Source: Alteromonas sp. KC3
GTDB taxonomy: Bacteria; Pseudomonadota; Gammaproteobacteria; Enterobacterales; Alteromonadaceae
Length of the DNA: 64,000 bases
Direction of reading: 5' to 3'
Assembly: GCF_016756315.1 (NCBI RefSeq)
Contig: NZ_AP024235.1
Location: forward strand, 2,604,001-2,668,000
Positions 36,222-45,113 of the stretch are shown piece by piece. Under the pieces are notes generated by a model. The model was given only the letters and a program-made list of their open reading frames with translations, made no database searches and was not told the origin of the DNA. The translations under genes and the position numbers were made by a program. The first letter of the stretch is position 1. Each line of letters begins with the position of its first letter.

Positions 36222-37436
36222 GTGAAATTTGCAACACGCGCTACTGCCATATCTCCCTTTCTCGCCATGGCCTACGGCGAAAAAGCAACAGAGCTTGAAC
36301 AACAAGGTCATAACGTTATACGTCTTAATCTTGGCGAGCCTGACTTTGGTGCGCCAGACGCAGTACTTGACGCTTTAAGCACATCGTTAGACAAACCAGA
36401 CTATCCGTATACGTCGGCCCTTGGCTTGCCACAACTCCGTCAAGCGATCAGTAACTTTTATCTTGAGAAACATCAATGCACTGTTTGCCCAGATACAATT
36501 GTCGTAACAGCGGGGGCGTCGGGCGCGCTTCTCCTTGCCAGTGCAGCCCTTGTAGAAGAAGGTGACAATATTCTATTGGGCGACCCCTCATATCCGTGCA
36601 ATCGTCGTTTTTTAAATGCATTTGGTGGCGATGTCACCCTCGTCCCCACCCGCGCTGAGGATAATTTCCAACTAACTCTTAAAGACGTTCAATCATATTG
36701 GAAGTCCAACACAAAAGGTGTGCTCATTGCGACCCCGGCAAACCCAACCGGCACAGCAATTAAAAGTGATGAACTCGCGGCCATAGCGCGCTACTGCCAA
36801 CAGCACGATGGTTTTTTGATTGTCGATGAAATCTACCTTGATTTAGCACTTGAGCAGTCGGGAAGTGTTACTAATGCGTCCCCTAAGGAAGGTCTCCAAA
36901 CCATTCTTAAGCACACAGATTTTCGAGACACTGTGATTGTGGTAAACAGCTTCTCGAAATACTTTGGCATGACGGGGTGGCGTTTAGGATGGTGTGTTGT
37001 CCCGCCTGCTATGCTGCCAATAATGGAGCGATTAGCGCAGAATTTATTTATATGCCCATCTACATTGTCGCAAAAAGCGGCGCTCGCGTGCTTTACTCCG
37101 CAAGCTCTTGTTCAATGTGAAGCAAATCGCGCGACGCTTAGTGCGCGTGCTCGTCTGGTCTTTTCGGCTATTGAAAACATGGGCTTAGCAATTGATGCCA
37201 TACCAGAAGGTGCATTTTATGCCTATATTAATATCGAAAAAACAGGCCTTAAGGCCACCGCATTTTGTAACCAATTACTGGCAGATTTTCACGTAGCATT
37301 AACCCCTGGCAATGATTTCGGCAACCACCGCGCCGATAGCTATGTACGCTTGTCTTTTGCCACCAAGGAATGCCAATTGACCGAAGGATTGCGCAGAATC
37401 TCAGCGTTTGTCAGTCGCCTTGAAACGGTTTCATGA
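36222..37436 (+). CDS. Class I/II PLP-dependent aminotransferase
   Basis: A 404-residue fold-type I aminotransferase (AspC/alanine or aromatic type). The PLP lysine lies in SFSKYFGMTGWRLGW, the cofactor Asp in VDEIYLDLAL, the substrate-site Asn in ATPANPTGTAI, and the phosphate/Tyr region is VTAGASGALLLA. The C-terminal Arg pattern SYVRLSFAT binds the substrate carboxylate. Start codon is GTG at 36222 with AAGGAATAAAC upstream; an ATG further in would delete the first helix. The substrate cannot be assigned. Follows the YdcH-like gene and precedes, after 84 bases, the saccharopine dehydrogenase-like gene. Confidence 0.9.
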   Translation: MKFATRATAISPFLAMAYGEKATELEQQGHNVIRLNLGEPDFGAPDAVLDALSTSLDKPDYPYTSALGLPQLRQAISNFYLEKHQCTVCPDTIVVTAGASGALLLASAALVEEGDNILLGDPSYPCNRRFLNAFGGDVTLVPTRAEDNFQLTLKDVQSYWKSNTKGVLIATPANPTGTAIKSDELAAIARYCQQHDGFLIVDEIYLDLALEQSGSVTNASPKEGLQTILKHTDFRDTVIVVNSFSKYFGMTGWRLGWCVVPPAMLPIMERLAQNLFICPSTLSQKAALACFTPQALVQCEANRATLSARARLVFSAIENMGLAIDAIPEGAFYAYINIEKTGLKATAFCNQLLADFHVALTPGNDFGNHRADSYVRLSFATKECQLTEGLRRISAFVSRLETVS

Positions 37437-37520
37437 ATACACAAACATTACCTAAAAAAATGATACACAAACGCGCTTGTGCGTATATTGAAAGAACGTT
37501 GAGAAAAACAGGACAAAACA

Positions 37521-38696
37521 ATGAGTAATGAGCGTGAATTTGATGTCGTTATTTTCGGTGCGACTGGCTTCACCGGCAAGTTAGTGGCGGAATACTTTCA
37601 ATCGCAGTATGGCAATAATAACAACGTAAAATGGGCAGTCGCTGGGCGAAATGAAAGCAAGCTTAATGATGTCAAAAAAGAACTAGGCATAGGTGACAGT
37701 GTAGCGAGTATTATAGTTGATGGCGACGATGCCCAAGGGTTAGCTGCCATGACTAAGCGTACTCAAGTGGTACTAACTACTGTCGGCCCTTATCAAATTT
37801 ACGGCGAGAAATTACTCAGTGCCTGTGTTGACAACGGCACTGGTTATACTGATTTATGTGGAGAGCCTGCTTGGATGCACCAGATGATTAACAAGTACGA
37901 AGACAAGGCAAAAGCAAGTGGCGCCAACATTGTCTTTTCGTGTGGTTTTGATTCAGTGCCTTTTGATTTAGGTGTTCACTTTTTACAATCGCATGCTAAG
38001 GCAAAAACCGGCGACGTGATTAACTACGTCAAAGGCCGTGTGCGTGCAATGAAAGGCACCTTTTCTGGCGGTACAGCGGCAAGCCTTAAAGCGACAATGG
38101 CGGCCGCTCACAAAGACAAGTCAATTATGGCTGCACTTATCAACCCATTTTCATTGGCGGGCAACGAGGCAATTCAACCTCAACCCGATGGCAACAAACC
38201 CTATTTCGATGAGCAACTTGGTACGTGGGTTGCTCCTTTCATCATGGCCGCTATTAATACCAAAAATGTACACCGCTCTAACTACTTGAGCCAATACGCC
38301 TATGGTAAGTCGTTCCAATATGATGAGATGATGATGACAGGTCCGGGCGAAAAAGGTGAAGCCATGGCCAAGCATGTCGCACAAGACAAGTCACTTGCTA
38401 GCGATGATGGCCCAAAACCTGGTGAAGGCCCCAGCAAAGAAGAGCGAGAAGCGGGTTTTTATGATGTTGTATTCGTGGGCACTGCGGTCAACGGCGAGAT
38501 GCTATCAGTATCGGTAAAAGGCGACAAAGATCCTGGCTACGGCTCTACCAGCAAAATGATTGCTGAGTCAGCACTGTGTTTATGTAAAGACGTTGATTTA
38601 AAAGGCGGTTTCTATACCCCTGCTTCGGCGTTAGGCGACAAATTAATAAGTCGCTTAGAAGCCAACGCAGGTTTAACCTTTAAAGTTGAAAACTAA
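37521..38696 (+). CDS. Saccharopine dehydrogenase-like oxidoreductase
   Basis: A 391-residue protein with an N-terminal NAD(P)-binding Rossmann domain (VVIFGATGFTGKLVAEYF at about 10-27) followed by a saccharopine-dehydrogenase-like domain (TVGPYQIYGEKLLSACVDNGTGYTDLCGE). It belongs to the branch of human SCCPDH and mycobacterial trans-acting enoyl reductases, not to true lysine-pathway saccharopine dehydrogenases. AGGACAAAACA precedes the ATG. Function unknown; a membrane or lipid role is known for some relatives. A perfect 12-base hairpin follows the stop codon. Confidence 0.85.
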   Translation: MSNEREFDVVIFGATGFTGKLVAEYFQSQYGNNNNVKWAVAGRNESKLNDVKKELGIGDSVASIIVDGDDAQGLAAMTKRTQVVLTTVGPYQIYGEKLLSACVDNGTGYTDLCGEPAWMHQMINKYEDKAKASGANIVFSCGFDSVPFDLGVHFLQSHAKAKTGDVINYVKGRVRAMKGTFSGGTAASLKATMAAAHKDKSIMAALINPFSLAGNEAIQPQPDGNKPYFDEQLGTWVAPFIMAAINTKNVHRSNYLSQYAYGKSFQYDEMMMTGPGEKGEAMAKHVAQDKSLASDDGPKPGEGPSKEEREAGFYDVVFVGTAVNGEMLSVSVKGDKDPGYGSTSKMIAESALCLCKDVDLKGGFYTPASALGDKLISRLEANAGLTFKVEN

Positions 38697-38710
38697 GTTC
38701 CAACTAGACC

Positions 38711-38746
38711 AAAAGGGACAAGCTTTTCTTGTCCCTTTTAATTTTT
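38711..38746. terminator. Bidirectional terminator between saccharopine dehydrogenase-like and cupin genes
   Basis: AAAAGGGACAAG at 38711-38722 pairs perfectly with CTTGTCCCTTTT at 38728-38739, loop CTTTT, followed by AATTTTTT. Confidence 0.92.
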
Positions 38747-39342
38747 TAAGGGTTCGGCTGGAGTAAGGAAAGTGCTGATGCTGGTAGCTGACTCATATCG
38801 ATTTCCACGCCAAGTTTTTCAGCCTCTTGAGCGATAATCCCCCCCACCTCTTCTGGTGTGGCTCCATTCGCATCCATTACTGCAGTTTGGACTGCTTCAA
38901 AAAACGTACTAAAATGTCCCGGTGCGACGAACACAAGTAGATGAGCAGGCTCATCATAAGGGTTCCAAAAGCCATGTTGGTTCATACGTGGTAACGACGC
39001 TACTGTACCGCTTTTTGCCACAACCTCTTGTTTTCCGTTAAGGAAATGCACCGTACCATCTAAAACAACAAATATTTCGTCTTCATTTTCATGTGTATGA
39101 GGTGGTGCCCCTAAACTCTTTGCAGGCAACACTTCTTCGAAAAGAGCCACATTCGAAGGAAGATCATCATTAGACACGTGGTGGTAAATGGGCCTGCCGT
39201 TGTAATCTACTGACCTTCCCTCTCCTAGCTGCGAAAACTTGGGTGTGTACTGAGGTGATTTAGCTCCGTGTTCATGGGCAAGCGCGGCACCAAAAAACAT
39301 AAACAGTGATGAGGCCAAAGTAACCTGAACGCATTTACGCAT
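38746..39342 (-). CDS. Exported cupin-domain protein
   Basis: A 198-residue protein. The start at 39342 is chosen because AAGGA lies upstream and it begins a clean signal peptide (CVQVTLASSLFMFFGAALAHEHG); a frame opening at 39423 would place the signal peptide inside. One cupin barrel at about 70-150 (SLGAPPHTHENEDEIFVVLDGTVHFL, HGFWNPYDEPAHLLVFVAPG) carries the metal ligands His-x-His-x4-Glu and a later His. Likely periplasmic with bound metal; enzyme or sensor not assignable. The gene is alone on the minus strand, 123 bases upstream of the end of hmp in the same direction, and therefore downstream of hmp transcription. Confidence 0.82.
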   Translation of the reverse strand: MRKCVQVTLASSLFMFFGAALAHEHGAKSPQYTPKFSQLGEGRSVDYNGRPIYHHVSNDDLPSNVALFEEVLPAKSLGAPPHTHENEDEIFVVLDGTVHFLNGKQEVVAKSGTVASLPRMNQHGFWNPYDEPAHLLVFVAPGHFSTFFEAVQTAVMDANGATPEEVGGIIAQEAEKLGVEIDMSQLPASALSLLQPNP

Positions 39343-39465
39343 CGCAATTATCCTTAATCGTTTTTGTTTTTTAACACCTATTAGTAATAGACGAGTTCGT
39401 AATAACACGCAATAACGGGGCACTCATTTGAGAGATGCCCTTCTTATACTTTCAATACACGTTAG

Positions 39466-40650
39466 CTAGAGCCCTTCATGGGGTCCGAACACTTCGTAAT
39501 GAATACGTGAATCGCAAACGCCGTTTGCATGCAGTTGCGACTTTATAAAAGCCATAAACCCAACTGGACCACAAACATAAAAGTTCGCTTCTTCAAACGG
39601 TAGTGTAATGGTGCTCAAGTCAACAAGGCCAGCTTTAACCCGTTCACTGTCATTGCTTTCTTTGTGTTGATACCAAGTGAAATTAGGCCACTGATGTTCA
39701 TTACAAATAGCGGAAACACGCTCAACGAACGAATGCTGAGAGCGGTTTTCACAGGCATGTATAAAGGTTACAGCACAAGTATTGTTCTTTAGATGCAGTG
39801 TTTCCAACATTGCCATCATGGGTGTGACTCCCACACCAGCAGAAATAAGCACTACTGGCTTATCATCTTCTGATAAGAAAAAGTCTCCCCTTGGTGCATA
39901 CAGCATTACTGTATCGCCTACACTAACGTTGTCATGAAGGTGAGTCGATACTACGCCACAAAAAGGGACAGACTCTCGCTTAACTGAAATGCGATAGTGT
40001 GATGTGCGCATAGCATCTGAAAGCGAGTACTGTCTAATTTCACGGTATTCATTATCTTTTGGCTCAACTTCCACAGCGATATATTGCCCCGCTTTAAAAC
40101 CTATAATGGGCAAGCCATCTTTTGGTGACAGTTCGAAACTTGTGACCAACGAAGATTCATCTTGCTTTCTTGATACCACAAAGGGGCGTTTACCTTTCCA
40201 ACCGCCTTCTTGTTGCGCGGTAGATTCATACAAGGTAGCTTCTTTATCAACAAACAAATTAGCTAACTGGATGTATGCGTTGGCCCATGCACTTTCAATT
40301 TCAGGTGTGAAGTCAGCACCTAGCAGCTCGCGAAATGTCTCTATCAAATGATGTCCCACTATGTCGTAGTCACCGGGCTGAATATGTAAACTCGCGTGTT
40401 TATTTGAAATACGGTTAACAGCATGCTCTAGAACAGCAACATTATCTAAGTGATTTGCATAGGCCACAATAGCGTCAAACAGTGCTGTTTTTTGCTTCCC
40501 TGTTTTTTGATTGGTCATATTAAATGTATGTTTTAACTCTGGGTTGTGTTTAAACATACGTGCATAGAAATGTTCGGTAACTGCAGTGCCCGCAGCATTT
40601 AGAACGGGGATAGTGCTCTTCACAATTGTTATGTCTTGCTGAGAAAGCAT
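39466..40650 (-). CDS. hmp: Flavohemoprotein (nitric oxide dioxygenase)
   Basis: A 394-residue Hmp that turns nitric oxide into nitrate using O2 and NAD(P)H. N-terminal globin: proximal H85 (KHASLHI), distal Y29 and Q53, the same numbering as E. coli Hmp. The FAD domain has RQYSLSDAM and the flavin motif YISV-like SHYRISVKRE; the NAD domain has LISAGVGVTPMMAMLETL and the C-terminal YVCGPVGFM. AAAGGAGCACGTT precedes the ATG. The small membrane protein gene at 40737 lies 86 bases upstream on the same strand, and no separate promoter is obvious between them, so both may be driven from the promoter at 41071. Confidence 0.97.
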   Translation of the reverse strand: MLSQQDITIVKSTIPVLNAAGTAVTEHFYARMFKHNPELKHTFNMTNQKTGKQKTALFDAIVAYANHLDNVAVLEHAVNRISNKHASLHIQPGDYDIVGHHLIETFRELLGADFTPEIESAWANAYIQLANLFVDKEATLYESTAQQEGGWKGKRPFVVSRKQDESSLVTSFELSPKDGLPIIGFKAGQYIAVEVEPKDNEYREIRQYSLSDAMRTSHYRISVKRESVPFCGVVSTHLHDNVSVGDTVMLYAPRGDFFLSEDDKPVVLISAGVGVTPMMAMLETLHLKNNTCAVTFIHACENRSQHSFVERVSAICNEHQWPNFTWYQHKESNDSERVKAGLVDLSTITLPFEEANFYVCGPVGFMAFIKSQLHANGVCDSRIHYEVFGPHEGL

Positions 40651-40736
40651 AACGTGCTCCTTTTAAAGTTGTAGAATGATGTAATGTGCAATGAATGTCG
40701 TAAATACGGCGCGATAATTAAGAGAAGGGAGTATGC

Positions 40737-41006
40737 TTAAAACGTCTCTTTGCCCAGGCTGTGCATACCGATACAGCGCACGACATAGCCCACTTTAAAA
40801 AAGCCCGCGGTAATAATGGTTAGCATGTGTGCAAGCACCTGATAGAACAACGAAAAGTGTTCTTCTACGCCATACGCCAACACTATGCACCCCAAAAATA
40901 TTACTAAGTTGACCGCCAGCAAGATGTTGCCAGCAGTTACACACTTATGGGCTTGAGTGACGGTGAGTATGCTACAGTTTTCTGTCTGATTGATAGGTTG
41001 ATACAC
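40737..41006 (-). CDS. Small two-helix membrane protein, putative NO-regulon member
   Basis: An 89-residue protein beginning at the GTG at 41006, where AAGGAG lies seven bases upstream; reading back to 41087 adds residues lacking a ribosome binding site. Two hydrophobic segments, about 28-50 (GNILLAVNLVIFLGCIVLAYG) and 60-82 (QVLAHMLTIITAGFFKVGYV), suggest both helices cross the inner membrane. Two Cys are in the first segment region (CSILTVTQAHKC). I do not recognise the family. It lies between the norR-facing promoter and hmp, so it is likely produced in response to nitric oxide. Possible roles, such as NO transport or heme handling, are speculation. Confidence 0.65.
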   Translation of the reverse strand: MYQPINQTENCSILTVTQAHKCVTAGNILLAVNLVIFLGCIVLAYGVEEHFSLFYQVLAHMLTIITAGFFKVGYVVRCIGMHSLGKETF

Positions 41007-41070
41007 GATGCGACTCCTTCTTTTAATTAACGTTAACCGCCTTGTTGCGACCACGTTTACAACTAGACAA

Positions 41071-41086
41071 ATCAAGTTAAATGCCA
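41071..41086 (-). promoter_or_regulatory. Candidate sigma-54 promoter for membrane protein gene and hmp
   Basis: Minus strand TGGCATTTAACTTGAT: GG, ten bases, then GA (consensus GG-N10-GC) in the TGGCAC-N5-TTGCA frame, one base off at the final position. It lies about 65 bases before the GTG start at 41006. Confidence 0.5.
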
Positions 41087-41138
41087 CTTTTTATATTTAT
41101 ATAAATCAGAAGCTTACGAAACAAACACAAACAAAGAA

Positions 41139-41220
41139 GTCAATACGACACACCTTTAAATTAGGTCTTTATGACACATTACATGCAATATGACCCAACT
41201 TGCGTTACAGTGGCTTTTAC
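41139..41220. promoter_or_regulatory. Three NorR-like GT-N7-AC sites
   Basis: Sites at 41139-41149, 41165-41175 and 41210-41220 all fit GT-N7-AC, the core reported for E. coli NorR binding. All lie upstream of the sigma-54-like promoter in the orientation of an enhancer, and the last is 24 bases before the norR ATG, where it could also autoregulate. Three in 82 bases exceeds the chance expectation of well under one. Confidence 0.5.
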
Positions 41221-41244
41221 ACTGTGAATTAAGGAGAGTTCTTT

Positions 41245-42816
41245 ATGGCGCTTTCACAACGCGACCTACTCACTTTCTGTGCAGAGTTACCAGCTCTTTT
41301 AGGAACGCCTGCCTGTTATCAAGACTGTATAGAACGATTATCGTTATTACTTAGCTGCCACACTATTGCTTTTCTAAAGCGCCAAGGAGATGTATTAATA
41401 CCAGCAGCGATGAAAGGACTGAGCCTTGATACTATGGGCCGTCAATTCCATATCTCATCTCATCCCCGTTTTTCACAAATCGTCCATGCCTCGACGTTTG
41501 TAAAGTTTCCTGATGAATGTGAATTGCCCGATCCATTCGACGGTCTTTTATTAGGTCGAGAAGGCAATCTTCCCGTGCATTCGTGTATGGGATTTGCCAT
41601 TCGACACAATGAAACCTTGATTGGTGTCGTAACGTTTGACAGCCTAAACCAAGGTGCTTTTGACGCTATTGATGAAAGGTTGCTTGAAATTCTGGTTACT
41701 GCATTAACCGGATTTTTCATCGCTGACATGCAGTTGCATACTTTAAAAATTCAAGTTAAGCATTCTGCACAACTTAAAGCAGCGCTAAGTCGCCCCGAAA
41801 ACTTAACAGACGTCAATGAGTTCGTAGGGCAAAGCCGCCAAATGCAGGCATTAAAAAAAGAGATAGCGATGGTGGCGGCCACTGACTTTGCAGTACTTAT
41901 CGTTGGAGAAAGTGGTACAGGGAAGGAGCTCGTTGCCCATGAAATTCATAGGCTATCCAACCGAAATGCTGAACCTTTAATTTACGTCAACTGTGCTGCA
42001 CTACCCGAAAATCTTATAGAGAGTGAACTCTTTGGTCACGTCAAAGGTGCTTTCACTGGTGCACAAAGCTACCGAGCGGGTAAATTTAAAATTGCTGATG
42101 GCGGCACGCTGTTTCTTGATGAAATAGGTGAACTCCCTATGGCATCTCAAGCAAAGCTGCTTCGAGTATTACAAAGCCAAGAAATCCAACCATTGGGGCA
42201 AGACAAAATTGAGCAAGTTAATGTGCGCGTCATCGCAGCGACCAATCGTCAGTTAGAAAAAGAGGTTGAAGCAGGCCAATTTCGCGCCGACCTGTTCCAC
42301 CGACTAAATGTTTACCCGCTGGCGATCCCGCGCCTTTCACAACGTAACGGTGATATTGTACTACTCACTGGATTTTTTATTGAAAAGCTTCGGCGCAAGT
42401 TAGGGCTTAGGCAATTGCGTGTTGAACAACCGGTGCTTGAGAGTATGGAGCGCTACAATTGGCCTGGTAACGTTCGAGAGCTAGAGCACTTTTTGACCAG
42501 GGCCGCAATAAAGGCGTCATCTGAGAAAAACAGTTATATCATCACCATTAAACTGGATGACTGCGAGGCACTTGCTGAGGGCCAAGCTACCTCTAAGCAT
42601 GATGAAAGTGAAAGCAGTTCGCAACCGTCTCGTTTAGCAAGTGAACTTGTACTAAGAGAAGAGGTAGATAACTTTCAGCGCAATATCATCAGGCAAATAT
42701 TAACCGAAGAGCAAGGAAATTGGACGCGAGCGGCCAAACGACTTAATTTAGACAGAGCCAATTTAGCGCGCCTAGCGAACCGCTTAGGCATAAGCGTAAC
42801 GCGTGCTATTAGTTAG
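41245..42816 (+). CDS. norR: NorR-type sigma-54-dependent NO-responsive regulator
   Basis: A 523-residue activator. N-terminal GAF domain (about 10-165), the part that binds NO through non-heme iron in E. coli NorR. Central AAA+ domain with Walker [22 protein letters not shown] ([12 protein letters not shown]) for sigma-54 contact, Walker [12 protein letters not shown] and the Arg finger region [14 protein letters not shown]-terminal Fis-type helix-turn-helix ([19 protein letters not shown]). Length is close to E. coli NorR (504). GGAGAG precedes the ATG. It is divergent from the small membrane protein and hmp, matching the FhpR-fhp arrangement of Pseudomonas. The stop codon lies in a ten-base hairpin. 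Confidence 0.95.
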   Translation: MALSQRDLLTFCAELPALLGTPACYQDCIERLSLLLSCHTIAFLKRQGDVLIPAAMKGLSLDTMGRQFHISSHPRFSQIVHASTFVKFPDECELPDPFDGLLLGREGNLPVHSCMGFAIRHNETLIGVVTFDSLNQGAFDAIDERLLEILVTALTGFFIADMQLHTLKIQVKHSAQLKAALSRPENLTDVNEFVGQSRQMQALKKEIAMVAATDFAVLIVGESGTGKELVAHEIHRLSNRNAEPLIYVNCAALPENLIESELFGHVKGAFTGAQSYRAGKFKIADGGTLFLDEIGELPMASQAKLLRVLQSQEIQPLGQDKIEQVNVRVIAATNRQLEKEVEAGQFRADLFHRLNVYPLAIPRLSQRNGDIVLLTGFFIEKLRRKLGLRQLRVEQPVLESMERYNWPGNVRELEHFLTRAAIKASSEKNSYIITIKLDDCEALAEGQATSKHDESESSSQPSRLASELVLREEVDNFQRNIIRQILTEEQGNWTRAAKRLNLDRANLARLANRLGISVTRAIS

Positions 42817-42823
42817 CACGCGT
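42799..42823 (+). terminator. Hairpin across the norR stop codon
   Basis: ACGCGTGCTA at 42799-42808 and TAGCACGCGT at 42814-42823 pair perfectly; the TAG stop at 42814-42816 is inside the stem. The T-run comes only 15 bases later, so it is not a typical terminator. Confidence 0.4.
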
Positions 42824-42829
42824 ACACTT

Positions 42830-43327
42830 CTATTCGTCTTTTTTTAAAAGCGCATAGACAAATTTATCGTAAAACACATCCGCTTTAACGATAGCACGCT
42901 TAAGTACAGCTTCTTGTGAAAAGCCACACTTTTCTAATAGGCGCATAGAGGCAACGTTACCCGAAAACACAGCGGCATGAATACGCACAATGTCTGTTGT
43001 ATCAAATACTTCACAACATAACTGTTCGATAGCCTCTGCCATAAAACCCTGACGCCATGCTGATTTAGCCAACCAATAGCCAATCTCGCCAGAACGGGAA
43101 TATTCGAACTCTCCTGGCATCACGCCTATACAACCAACGCACTTATTGTTTACTACTAGGGCACGCACCAGCCCTTGCTGACAGCCCTCTTCAACCCACC
43201 ATTTTGCATCTAACTCGGTGTATGGCATGGGTATTTTGGTAGACAAGTAACGAGTCACATCACTGTCGTTCAGTATACTTACCAGTTGGGGGATGTCGTC
43301 CATTGAAAAGGCACGAAGGGTAACCAA
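42830..43327 (-). CDS. GNAT acetyltransferase, RimJ/RimL type
   Basis: A 165-residue N-acetyltransferase with the RimJ/RimL pattern: IGYWLAKSAWRQGFMAEAI (acetyl-CoA loop with RQGF-type turn) and HAAVFSGNVASMRLLEKCGFSQE. Start is TTG at 43327, with GAGGA eight bases upstream; later ATGs would delete the first strand. Acetylates an amine of an unknown small molecule or protein. It lies 15 bases after the unknown gene at 43343 and may share its transcript. Confidence 0.85.
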   Translation of the reverse strand: MVTLRAFSMDDIPQLVSILNDSDVTRYLSTKIPMPYTELDAKWWVEEGCQQGLVRALVVNNKCVGCIGVMPGEFEYSRSGEIGYWLAKSAWRQGFMAEAIEQLCCEVFDTTDIVRIHAAVFSGNVASMRLLEKCGFSQEAVLKRAIVKADVFYDKFVYALLKKDE

Positions 43328-43342
43328 TTTAAATTCCTCGTC

Positions 43343-43669
43343 TCAATTAACATCAAAGGCATAGGTAAGTTTACAATCAATGTACTTTAATATTTTATTG
43401 ACCACTCTGGGTACTGAGACCTCTTGAATGCCACCATCAGTATGCGCGCGCACGAAAATATCACACTCATCGTATTTTATTTGCTGGCGAATGAAATAAT
43501 CATTCAGTTCGTCGAATAAAGACTCTTCAAGCGGTACTTCTCCGATAAAGACGCCTTGATTATTGCTAGGATAGAAGCTTGCCCCAGCTATCTCTTTTTT
43601 CAGTGTGTAAGCTTGCATCATATCTAAATTAAGCAAACGAAAGCTGACTTTTACATGTGGCGTTTTCAC
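43343..43669 (-). CDS. Protein of unknown function, 108 residues
   Basis: A 108-residue soluble protein, start GTG at 43669. No signal peptide, membrane segment or familiar domain was recognised. Features that suggest a folded protein are alternating hydrophobic positions (KVSFRLLNLDMMQAY, VVNKILKYIDCKLTYAFDV) and two Cys. Codon pattern resembles neighbours. It precedes the GNAT gene by 15 bases on the same strand, which hints at joint expression. Ribosome binding site is weak. Could be an immunity or adaptor-like protein, but that is not supported. Confidence 0.55.
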   Translation of the reverse strand: MKTPHVKVSFRLLNLDMMQAYTLKKEIAGASFYPSNNQGVFIGEVPLEESLFDELNDYFIRQQIKYDECDIFVRAHTDGGIQEVSVPRVVNKILKYIDCKLTYAFDVN

Positions 43670-43744
43670 AACAAATAAGCCTTATTTTTACATTAATTGT
43701 CTTTAGAGCACGTTAACCTTTGCCGTACGTTTTCACAGCAAAGC

Positions 43745-44131
43745 TCAACACGCTTTAGTTACATTTACTCGCCAAGGAGGGTTAAGCCTGTTCTCTCCAG
43801 CCCAGTACAGCTTAATTTTATTGCCAGAAGGGTCTCGTAATATAGCTTCTTTCCACAAGTAGCGCTCAAGTGTAGGGGCTTGTTCAAATTCAATTCCCTG
43901 TTGCACTAAAGTGTCATACAGTAAGTCCAACTCCTCGTGTTCAAAATAGATCACAGACCCATTACTTACCTTTTCATCTTCTAATGAAAGTGAAAATGTG
44001 GCATTTCCCACCGGACAACTAAAACGCGCGTAATGTGGTGTATCGACAATTTGGGTAAACCCCAGTGCGAGGTAAAACGACACCGCTTTTTCCATATTAT
44101 CAACCGGCAGCGTAATTTGATTGAGTTCCAT
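43745..44131 (-). CDS. VOC (glyoxalase/bleomycin resistance) family protein
   Basis: A 128-residue vicinal-oxygen-chelate protein with the two betaalphabeta modules (NMEKAVSFYLALGFTQIVDT, and ...SNGSVIYFEHEELDLLYDTLVQQGIEF, then LRDPSGNKIKLYW). The metal-type positions H/E are partly visible (EHEE and the final Lys/Leu-Tyr-Trp region), but I cannot confirm binding residues. Members include glyoxalase I, fosfomycin/bleomycin resistance and dioxygenases; this one has no clear specific match. It is a lone gene between the 43343 gene and the LysE-type exporter. Confidence 0.85.
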   Translation of the reverse strand: MELNQITLPVDNMEKAVSFYLALGFTQIVDTPHYARFSCPVGNATFSLSLEDEKVSNGSVIYFEHEELDLLYDTLVQQGIEFEQAPTLERYLWKEAILRDPSGNKIKLYWAGENRLNPPWRVNVTKAC

Positions 44132-44255
44132 CGTGGATTCCTTTCATGCATGAGTGCGCTGAAAATAATAACGCACTTTTGGGCACGTGTTGACCTTTGC
44201 TACAAACTGTTTTTGCAAAATTCCCGCAAAGATCAACAATAAAGGCAGATTGGCT

Positions 44256-44858
44256 TTACACAATAAGAAATAAGGTAGCAGCAGTCGCCGCGCCCATGGT
44301 TAAATTAAATGTCTTGCGCCGCGATGGAGAGCTCAACCACACACGCATTTTTGCGCCTGCAGCTGCCCATATTGAAATGCATGGGAATCCTATTACAGCA
44401 AACGCGACAACAATGGCAACGCCAGATTCAAAATAATGCTCTGTGGGCGATGAAAACGTACCTACACTGGCAAGGGCCATCATCCATGCTTTAGGATTGA
44501 CGAGTTGAAACAATGCACCTTGCCACCACGCTAGTGGGCCTTTTGTACTTGCTTTTTGCACTTCCAGTTCAGTAACGGGCGCCGTAGCTATTTTAAACGC
44601 CAGCCATAGAAGATAAGCAATACCTAATACTTTTAGTATGGTATACAGTGCTGGAAACACGGTAAATAGCGCACCAATGCCAAGCAGTGTACTGATCATT
44701 AGACCCGCCACCCCAACAACTATTCCGAACATGTGTGGCAACGATCTCACATAACCATACTGGGCACCTGATGCCAACAACATCATGTTGTTTGGACCAG
44801 GCGTTACTGTGCTAATAAATGCAAACGTACAAAGTGCCAAAAGAATCGAGAATTCCAT
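44256..44858 (-). CDS. LysE/RhtB-type amino acid exporter
   Basis: A 200-residue inner-membrane protein with about six hydrophobic segments and the family signature VTPGPNNMMLLASGAQYGYVRSLP near the N-terminus. LVNPKAWMMALASVGTF is another conserved RhtB segment. AAAGGGGGCTCAATCTT precedes the ATG. It exports an amino acid or a related compound by proton exchange, substrate unknown. It is divergent from a MocR-type regulator, and repeated operator sequences lie between, so the exporter is likely its target. Confidence 0.92.
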   Translation of the reverse strand: MEFSILLALCTFAFISTVTPGPNNMMLLASGAQYGYVRSLPHMFGIVVGVAGLMISTLLGIGALFTVFPALYTILKVLGIAYLLWLAFKIATAPVTELEVQKASTKGPLAWWQGALFQLVNPKAWMMALASVGTFSSPTEHYFESGVAIVVAFAVIGFPCISIWAAAGAKMRVWLSSPSRRKTFNLTMGAATAATLFLIV

Positions 44859-44915
44859 AAGATTGAGCCCCCTTTAAATAAATATGATGACATTGCAGAT
44901 AAAGGTAACGCACTC

Positions 44916-45014
44916 AATCTGTATTAAACATACTCACAAAGCACAATATAAATCCATACAGTTATCATGAAAGTGCAACTGTATGGTCAAAACCCATCCA
45001 ATCTGTATGGTTAC
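44916..45014. promoter_or_regulatory. Repeated operator sequences between LysE exporter and MocR regulator
   Basis: CCATACAGTT at 44954-44963 and AACTGTATGG at 44977-44986 form a perfect inverted repeat. CTGTATGG recurs in direct orientation at 45003-45010, 24 bases from the copy at 44979-44986, and AATCTGTAT occurs at 44916-44924 and again at 45000-45008. MocR proteins often bind direct repeats spaced by about two helical turns. Confidence 0.6.
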
Positions 45015-45113
45015 ATAACCAAAACTTGCAGGATATACTCATGTGTAAGGCACATTACACAGCGAATATAATCGCTCAAAAAAGGCCGTTTAAATAGGAC
45101 AGGCGTAATACTG

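Noticed and set aside
39421..39455. Terminator between hmp and the cupin gene
   Set aside because: A GGGCA/TGCCC hairpin is present but it has no T-run in the needed direction.
41008..41193. 61-codon frame on the plus strand before norR
   Set aside because: It lies across the sigma-54-like promoter and NorR-like sites and has no ribosome binding site.
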